DNA of 64,000 nt from Rhizophagus clarus. Its lineage: Eukaryota; Glomeromycota; Glomeromycetes; Glomerales; Glomeraceae. Below, in pieces: positions 58,300 to 64,000 of this stretch (positions are counted from its first letter, which is position 1; each line of letters opens with the position of its first letter). The notes below the pieces were generated by a model. The model did not search any database, had not been told where the DNA came from, and saw nothing but the letters and a program-made list of their open reading frames with translations. A program made the position numbers and the translations under genes. The stretch is from assembly GCA_015698045.1 (NCBI GenBank), contig BLAL01000254.1:1-64000 (forward strand). The letters are read 5' to 3'.

Positions 58300-60300
58300 T
58301 TATTATTTATTTAATTTTTAGATCAGGAAACGTAAGAGAAAAAAAAACTAGAATATGATCAAAGTTATTTATTAGTTTTCTTTTAATTTTTTACCTCCTA
58401 TATCTTATTAAATATTCAGTTATTGCATCAGTTCAATTTGCGGGCATTTAAGAAAAAGAATATATAATAATAAAAAATAACGGCAACAAATTTTAAGAAA
58501 AAGAATATATAATAAAAATAACGACAATAAATTTATTGTAAGAAAAAAAAAAAGATGAAACTTTTTTTTATAAACAATTTTTTATCACCTTGTATTATTA
58601 TATTAATTACCCTTCAAGAACATTTACGTAAATTGTTCTAATTTCTCAAATATGTCATGATTGTTATGATCTGTCTTCTTTATATTAATTATAATACAGA
58701 TACGGATCTACAATACAATCAATCATAATGAATAAGTTAAACTCGACCTAAAGTCAATTTTTATGATCGTGATTCCAAAATATCAAGATAAAGGACTTCT
58801 TTTTAATTATATATCAAATCTAAAAAAGGTAAAATCTAATAATACAGATACGTAAATAAATAGTGTTTTTTATTTTGGTTTATAATAAGCTTTTGCCAAT
58901 TATAGACTACAAATAAAACAATTACAGATCTACAATACATTACACAAAGATCTTAAGCGAACGAGTTAAACTTGAGTTGAACTCAAGTTCAACTCGAGTT
59001 CAAAGCGAACAATTTAAATTCAAAATAGAATATCCAAGATTAACAAAAAAGTTGGTAACATTATAATGAAATCGGTAGTAAAACTTAATTTAATCATCTT
59101 TAATTAGGTATAAAAATTCTGATAAATTTAATAAAATCAGTGATTTTTTAATAATTTTATCAACTCAAGTTGAGCACGAATAGTGAATAATCAAGTTTGT
59201 GCTTCTTCGCTAATATTGACTTGTGCATTCGATAGGTGACCGATTTTGTGGCTGATGTGGCTGAATATAATAATATTACCCAAATAACCAATAAAAATTG
59301 ATAATTTTGTTGATCATGTGATTGCACAATCATGATTTAATTATTTATTTATCGTATTTTTTTTTTTTTTTTTTCAAAAACTTTTTCTCTCTCTCTCAAA
59401 TTTTTACTTTATTGTTTTGTCTAAAAAATAAAGATAAAGGTATATTTTTTGTTGAAATTTCTTTTCCCATTATTATATTATTTATAATATTACCCAAATA
59501 ACCAATAAAAATTGATAATTTTGTTGATCATGTGATTGCACGATCACGATTTAATTATTTATTTATCATTTTTTTTTTCAAAACTTTTTTCTTTCTCTCT
59601 CAAATTTTTACTTTATTGTTTTTGTCTAAAAAATAAAGATAAAAGTATATTTTTTGTTGAAATTTCTTTTCCCATTATTATGTTATTCTTAACACTCTTA
59701 TTAATATATTTGGCCAATGTATTTCTTCTCACTAACGTTCTAAACAATGTTCTACTATCGAGTTTTTTACTTTATTGGTTTTTCTAAAAAATAAATACAA
59801 AGGTACATTTTTTGTTGAAATTTCTTTTTCCATCCTGTTAACACTTTTACTAATATTTTTTTCTAATGTGTTTCCTCCTACTAACGTTCCTACTAACAAT
59901 GTTCTACTGTTAAACATTTTTTATTCCTTACTTTTACTAACACTTCTACTAACATTAACACTAACATTAATACTTATACTTTATATTTTTTTTTATTGAC
60001 GTTCCTTTTCTACTTCTACTAACTTTCATACTAACATTAATACTAACACTTTCTAATGTAAAAATTTTTTTATTAATGTTCCTTTTCTTTTGCTAACACT
60101 TCTACTAATATTCATACTAACACTTTTATTACTAACATTTTACTTTCTTTCAAATTAAATAGATATAATGAAATGAAAACAAGCAAACAAGTGAACATTA
60201 ATTGTAAATTTGTGTAAAGAGTAGTGAATTTTTTTTATAATATTTTTTGTATAATATTTTTTTTTATTATCGATTGAAAATATAAATAAAACTTTCAGTA
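58300..60300. repeat. AT-rich interior with a direct duplication of about 215 bp
   Basis: No gene. ATTACCCAAATAACCAATAA, TTGTTGATCATGTGATTGCA and AAGGTATATTTTTTGTTGAA occur in order at about 59270-59475 and again at 59490-59690, with a partial third copy to about 59830. From 59700 to 60150 there is a degenerate CTAACATTAAYACTAACATT simple repeat. Confidence 0.65.
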
Positions 60301-60310
60301 ATTACAATTA

Positions 60311-61629
60311 CAGTTCACGACATAAATATCCGGAATTTTATCATGATATGTAAACATATAATAAATTTTAATTTTTTTACTTCAAATTTATTATATTAAT
60401 AGTTTAAAATATGCAAATAAACATATGTCAAAAATCAATAATTTATTGTGTAACCATTTTTTCTATGACCATGTTAATCTGATCTGACATACTATTTGCT
60501 AAATTAAAGAAAACGTTTTAATCGATGTTATCCCATTTCTGTTAAATTATGCCCTGAAAATCATCTCCACTAAGCGATTTTTTTTTCATAATCTAATTAT
60601 TGACCATTTTTTCTACATTCCCTTTGAGAATCGCCTATAGATTCTCGATAGGATTCAGATCAGGTGAATTAGCCGGCCAATCAATAACCAGAACATCGTT
60701 AATCACAAAAAATTGTTGAGTAAGCTTTGCAGTGTGTGTAGGCGCATTATCTTGCTGAAATTTCCATCCATAACCAGCATGATAAGCATTAGGAAGTAAT
60801 TGAAATTGAAGAATTTCACGGTATTTAGCAGAGTTTATTTTTCCTGTAAAAAGTGCAACTCCAATTGGTCCTTGACGGGAAAATGCATCCCAAACATGCA
60901 CTTTGTATGGATGTTTTACCATAAGATGTGATGGACGTAAATTGCCAGCTTTGTAACGCACAATTTGAGTATTACAGAATGTCTGAAACGTACTTTCATC
61001 TGAAAAAATCGTGTGAGACCAGTCATCGTAGTTGTGGTTTAAGGCCCATTGAAGATGAGCTTCAACATGACTTGCCTTAAGAAAAGGAACAGGTCGTGGC
61101 TTACAAACAATATAATTAAGTTTATTTTTAAGCGTACGTTAGACAGTCCGGGTTGATACATTAAGATTTGGATATAAATTATTCAGCTTTGTAGTCATTA
61201 AAGCTGAAGTTGTAGCATTATCATTTTTAAGAAGACGACCTAGATATTGACGTTTTGTGGGAGAAAGAATAAGAGGACGGCCAGAAATGGGTAAGTGCTT
61301 AACACTTCCTGTTTTTTTTAGACGGTTGACAATATCATATACTGTAGACTTGGGAAAACAGTTATTTTAATTATTTCAGAAGGTTTTCGTATGTTATTAT
61401 CCCATAGTTCCTTTACGGTTAACCGTTGTATTTTTAATTCTGAAGTGGGCGCCATGAATTTGGTTTACCTCTGATAAACAATCAGATGAGAATTTTTGTG
61501 TTTATATTTATATTTAAAAGGGGCTGGTAAATTTCCATTTTAGTTATTATTTTGATTGCATATGACCTGGTGTGACAGCACTCCTTTATGCATAAAAACA
61601 AAAATTCTGGATATTTATGTCGTGAACTG
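60311..61629 (-). mobile_element. Tc1-like DNA transposon, 1,319 bp, nested
   Basis: Inverted ends CAGTTCACGACATAAATATC...GAATTTT match over 29 bases with one mismatch. TA flanks both ends (60309-60310, 61630-61631). Size, TA duplication and the DD34E transposase inside are diagnostic of Tc1 elements. Near-identical ends suggest a fairly recent insertion, though the transposase is already broken. Confidence 0.93.
60443..61455 (-). pseudogene. Tc1-like DD34E transposase, broken
   Basis: The minus strand starts MAPTSELKIQRLTVKELWDN. A one-base frame change follows at about 61360, then STVYDIVNRLKKTGSVKHLP (second helix-turn-helix) and SGRPLILSP. The catalytic triad is present: Asp in TIFSDESTFQ, Asp in KFQQDNAPTHTA, and Glu in SPDLNPIENL with 34 residues between the last two. 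In-frame stops sit at NVSTRTV* (TAA for Gln or Arg), IENL* (TAG where the family has Trp) and three more in the last 60 codons; all but the frame change can be single transitions. The family makes a DNA strand transferase that cuts at the inverted ends and inserts at TA. Confidence 0.9.
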
Positions 61630-61729
61630 TAAATGAATTAAATTACTTTTAAATTACAATTGTATTTAAATTATAAATCTACTACTATTAATGTCTCATA
61701 AATGCTATACTTTTCAGCTATCCGATATG

Positions 61730-62080
61730 TGTGAAAATTATGAAATTATGCTTATATTTTCAAATACAAATAGGATACATATCGGGTATATATAGGATAC
61801 TTATTAGCACTATCCGATAAGTGTATAATATCTGTCCGATATTTTTTTAAAATATATCGGGTACCCAATAAATCTATAATATGTAACCGATATTTAACTA
61901 TCCAATATGTATGAGATATGTACCCAATATGTATGTTATATGTCACCGATTTTCTGCATCTGACGGGTACATATCGGGTACCCGATATGTGTAGTATTAT
62001 TAAATAGCATACACATATTTTACACATATCAGGTACATATCAGGTACCCGATATATACCCGATATGTACCTGATAGCATC
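61730..62080. repeat. Subterminal palindrome array ATCGGGTACCCGATATGT
   Basis: About ten variants of RTATCGGGTACCCGATATGT or single arms of it (GGTACATATCGGGTA, CCGATATTTAACTATCC). Corresponding variants lie at 56206-56440 in the other end of the same element. Confidence 0.8.
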
Positions 62081-62254
62081 AATTTTGACCAGTGTTTAGA
62101 TTAATTTTCTATTAAAATAAATTCTTATTTTTTAATTACTAATAAAACATGTAAATTTTTAAATTAAACTATTTTGAATAAAATTTTTTGAGAAAAAATA
62201 AATTTTTGCATGTGTCATACTTCATAAATATAAATAAAATAAATTTAGCTAATT

Positions 62255-62560
62255 TGGTTAAATTTGTATGTACTATTTAAAAATCAGAGTGCTGATTTGC
62301 ATGCACTATTTAAAAATCAGAGTGCTAATTTGCATGCATTATTTAAAAATCAAAGTGCCAATTTATATATAGGAGTGCCAATTTGCATGCATTATTTAAA
62401 AATAGGAGTGCCGATTTTTTGGCACAAATTGGCAATGCCGTTCAAAACAATTCACGCCATAAAATTGGCAACAAAAAATCACAAATCAGACAAATATATT
62501 CAAAAATCAGACAAAAATCAGACTGCCGATTTTTGGAGATTTTTTTTTATTTGACCTGTA
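62255..62560 (+). repeat. Tandem repeat AATCAGAGTGCTGATTTGCATGCAYTATTTAAA
   Basis: Four to five units of about 30-38 bases carrying GTGCCRATTT and ATGCATTATTTAAAAATMRG, followed by a GCCGATTTTTGGAGATTTTT end and TTGACCTGTATTTATT. It is related to the GCCGATTTT repeats at 8.8-9.3 kb and 52.4 kb. ORFs through it are repeat artefacts. Confidence 0.6.
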
Positions 62561-62959
62561 TTTATTATACTACATATAAATTTAACTATAAAAAAATGAT
62601 TTTTTTTTTAGATGTTCAGGCCAAATTTCTTTTTCTTTCCAAATTTTTTGAATACAAATCAGTTTTCCTATACCATAGCTATAAAGTTATGAATTTTTTT
62701 TTTACATCAACCAGTTAGTTCAGAGAATATTCCAATTTAAATCTTAAAAATTGAAAAAAATTCTAAATTACTATATTAAATATAAGTTTTTTTATCTTAA
62801 ATGTAAGAAACAACTGTTTATATGGCTTTAAATATTAATTTTACCTTAAATCATTGAGCCATTAGAGCTGTGTATCTAAATAAAGTTTGGAAAATAGCAA
62901 TAGGTATATATAAATCATATAAATATCGCTATTAGTTGAAGAATTGCAACAAAATTTGA

Positions 62960-63592
62960 TTGGAAAAGCAAAAAAAGTATCAGAGAGATAAAATAATTAA
63001 TGAAATAAACAAATGTTTGGCTGAGATGGATTAGAATCAACTTGAAATTATTTTAAACACCATACAGAATCAACTCCTTAATTTAACTATAAACAAAAAT
63101 AATCAATAAGCTAATTTAATTTCACTATATAGAAATTACCTGAAGAAGAGTTTTTATCTATTTTTCATTTAACCTTGTTAATGAAATATCCAAAGGGACC
63201 TAATAAGGGCAAAATATATTCACCTTCAGACTTGGAATTACGTTTTGCTCAGGATTTGGAGAATGATAGAAATAATGGAATGATAAATGACTTTGGTTTG
63301 CATGAATTATTATTGCATAACCATAATTTTCTTGAGGAATTTAAACAATTCAGTAGTTGTAATGATCTGAAGTTATACAGATTTTCTAATCTCTATGATT
63401 TCATTAAAAGTCATATTTATTTCATCATTATCTATCAACAGCAAGTAGAAGGTCTTTTAACAAATTAGACTTAAAGTCACACTCAAATATGTCACCATCA
63501 GTAAAACAATCAAAGCTTCGTTTATCATCAGACAAAATCACAAAAAAAAATTTAACAGATACTTCAATATTAAATAAATTGAATAAATTATA
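62960..63592 (+). pseudogene. 3' part of a multicopy family gene of unknown function
   Basis: The plus strand reads QRDKIINEINKCLAEMD (about 62980-63030) and NQLEIILNTIQNQLLNL after a TAG. Then comes MLMKYPKGPNKGKIYSPSDL (from 63175) with NDFGLHELLLHNHNFLEEFK and YDFIKSHIYFIIIYQQQVEG, a one-base frame change near 63455, and KLDLKSHSNMSPSVKQSKLR to a TAA at about 63592. I recall a repetitive Rhizophagus family ending with this QQQVE...LDLKSH-NMS block. Its function is unknown to me. Confidence 0.45.
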
Positions 63593-63754
63593 ATAAAATG
63601 ACCTATAAATTGTAAATATAAATGTATTATGTATATATATGACTGAAAAGTATAATAATTAAATAAAGTTTGTGAAAAAAAATTTTTATATGTAAAAAAA
63701 TCTTCAATAATAAATTTTTATATAGTTTTGATTTAATTAGTTGACCGCACACCC

Positions 63755-64000
63755 CATAATAGGCCTGTTCAATTCTGATCGCGCGGATTTTTGATCGGTT
63801 ATGAGTTGATACAGATTGGCTGGCAAAATTGTGTAACCCGTTCAGTAATCCGATTTTTGAGTTCTACAAAAATGTAGAATCATTTTGATCGCAATTTAAA
63901 ATAAGCAAAAACAAACGTGCTAATTGGTTATTGTCGGAAATTTTGCGATCAGCGATCAGCCAACTCAATTCTGATTTTGATCACATGTTCGGATTGGTCA
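63755..64000. repeat. Possible terminal sequence of a transposon running off the window
   Basis: ATAATAGGCCTGTTCAATTC followed by repeated GATCGC, GATCGG and GCGATCAGCGATCAGC motifs resembles a hAT-type end with subterminal repeats. Only one end is visible, so this is a guess from style. Confidence 0.3.

Larger units (their letters stand above)
56186..62094. mobile_element. 5.9-kb element with long palindrome-rich inverted ends
   Basis: The left end starts CACTGGTCAAAATCAATTCT and the right end is the inverted CACTGGTCAAAATTGATGCT. Both continue inward (about 56206-56440 and 61730-62080) into arrays of TATCGGGTACATATCRGGTA and the palindrome ATCGGGTACCCGATATGT. The interior holds tandem array C, GC-richer exon-like blocks (57838-58260), a duplicated AT-rich part and a nested Tc1 element (60311-61629). 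No transposase of its own is recognised. No clear target duplication was found; both flanks are T-rich. Confidence 0.65.

Overview
The window is very AT-rich eukaryotic DNA. Short spliced genes (introns about 64-150 bp, GT-AG, T-rich before the acceptor), a fungal HMG-box gene, a fungal P450 and several multicopy gene families I associate with Rhizophagus and its relatives suggest the nuclear genome of an arbuscular mycorrhizal fungus (Glomeromycotina, probably Rhizophagus-like). That identification rests on recalled family resemblance, not on a search. I saw no rRNA, tRNA or CRISPR array.

Layout. 1-10.7 kb: decayed copies of repetitive gene families. These are an SR-rich gene on the minus strand, a nearly whole CACTA/Tnp2-type transposase with one in-frame stop, two convergent exons of unknown function, and several small tandem repeats. 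11.6-18.1 kb: two decayed multicopy genes on the minus strand, a 299-bp MITE with 6-bp target duplications inside one of them, and a 910-bp Tc1/mariner-like MITE. 19-20.5 kb: a tandem array of intron/micro-exon-like units followed by AGCT-rich terminal sequence.

23.3-36 kb is the gene-bearing core. It holds an HMG-box transcription factor (+, 3 exons), a seven-span membrane protein (-, 5 exons), a cytochrome P450 (-, 11 exons) and a full-length ABCB/MDR-type exporter (+, one exon). All four read open, with splice phases that agree at every junction I checked.

36.5-64 kb returns to mobile DNA. It holds an 18-bp minisatellite, a piggyBac-like element interrupted by a hAT-like insertion, a small Ty3/gypsy fossil, and an inverted-repeat-bounded block carrying a SAM-domain gene, a small Myb/SANT-like gene and a dead Tc1 transposase. 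Further on come a mariner-like MITE whose empty site is preserved next door, a second copy of the 6-bp-TSD MITE, a micro-exon array, a 1.6-kb polypyrimidine tract, and a 5.9-kb element with long palindrome-rich inverted ends containing a nested Tc1 element.

Two points stand out. (1) Four tandem arrays share one design: a GTAAG donor, an intron of about 80 nt with a TACTAAY branch-point-like motif inside a hairpin, a pyrimidine tract, an AG acceptor, and a cassette of about 25-45 nt. They look like amplified intron/micro-exon units. (2) In the decayed genes most stops can be explained by single C-to-T or G-to-A transitions (CAA/CAG to stop, TGG to TGA/TAG, CGA to TGA). That suggests cytosine deamination or a RIP-like process acting on repeats.
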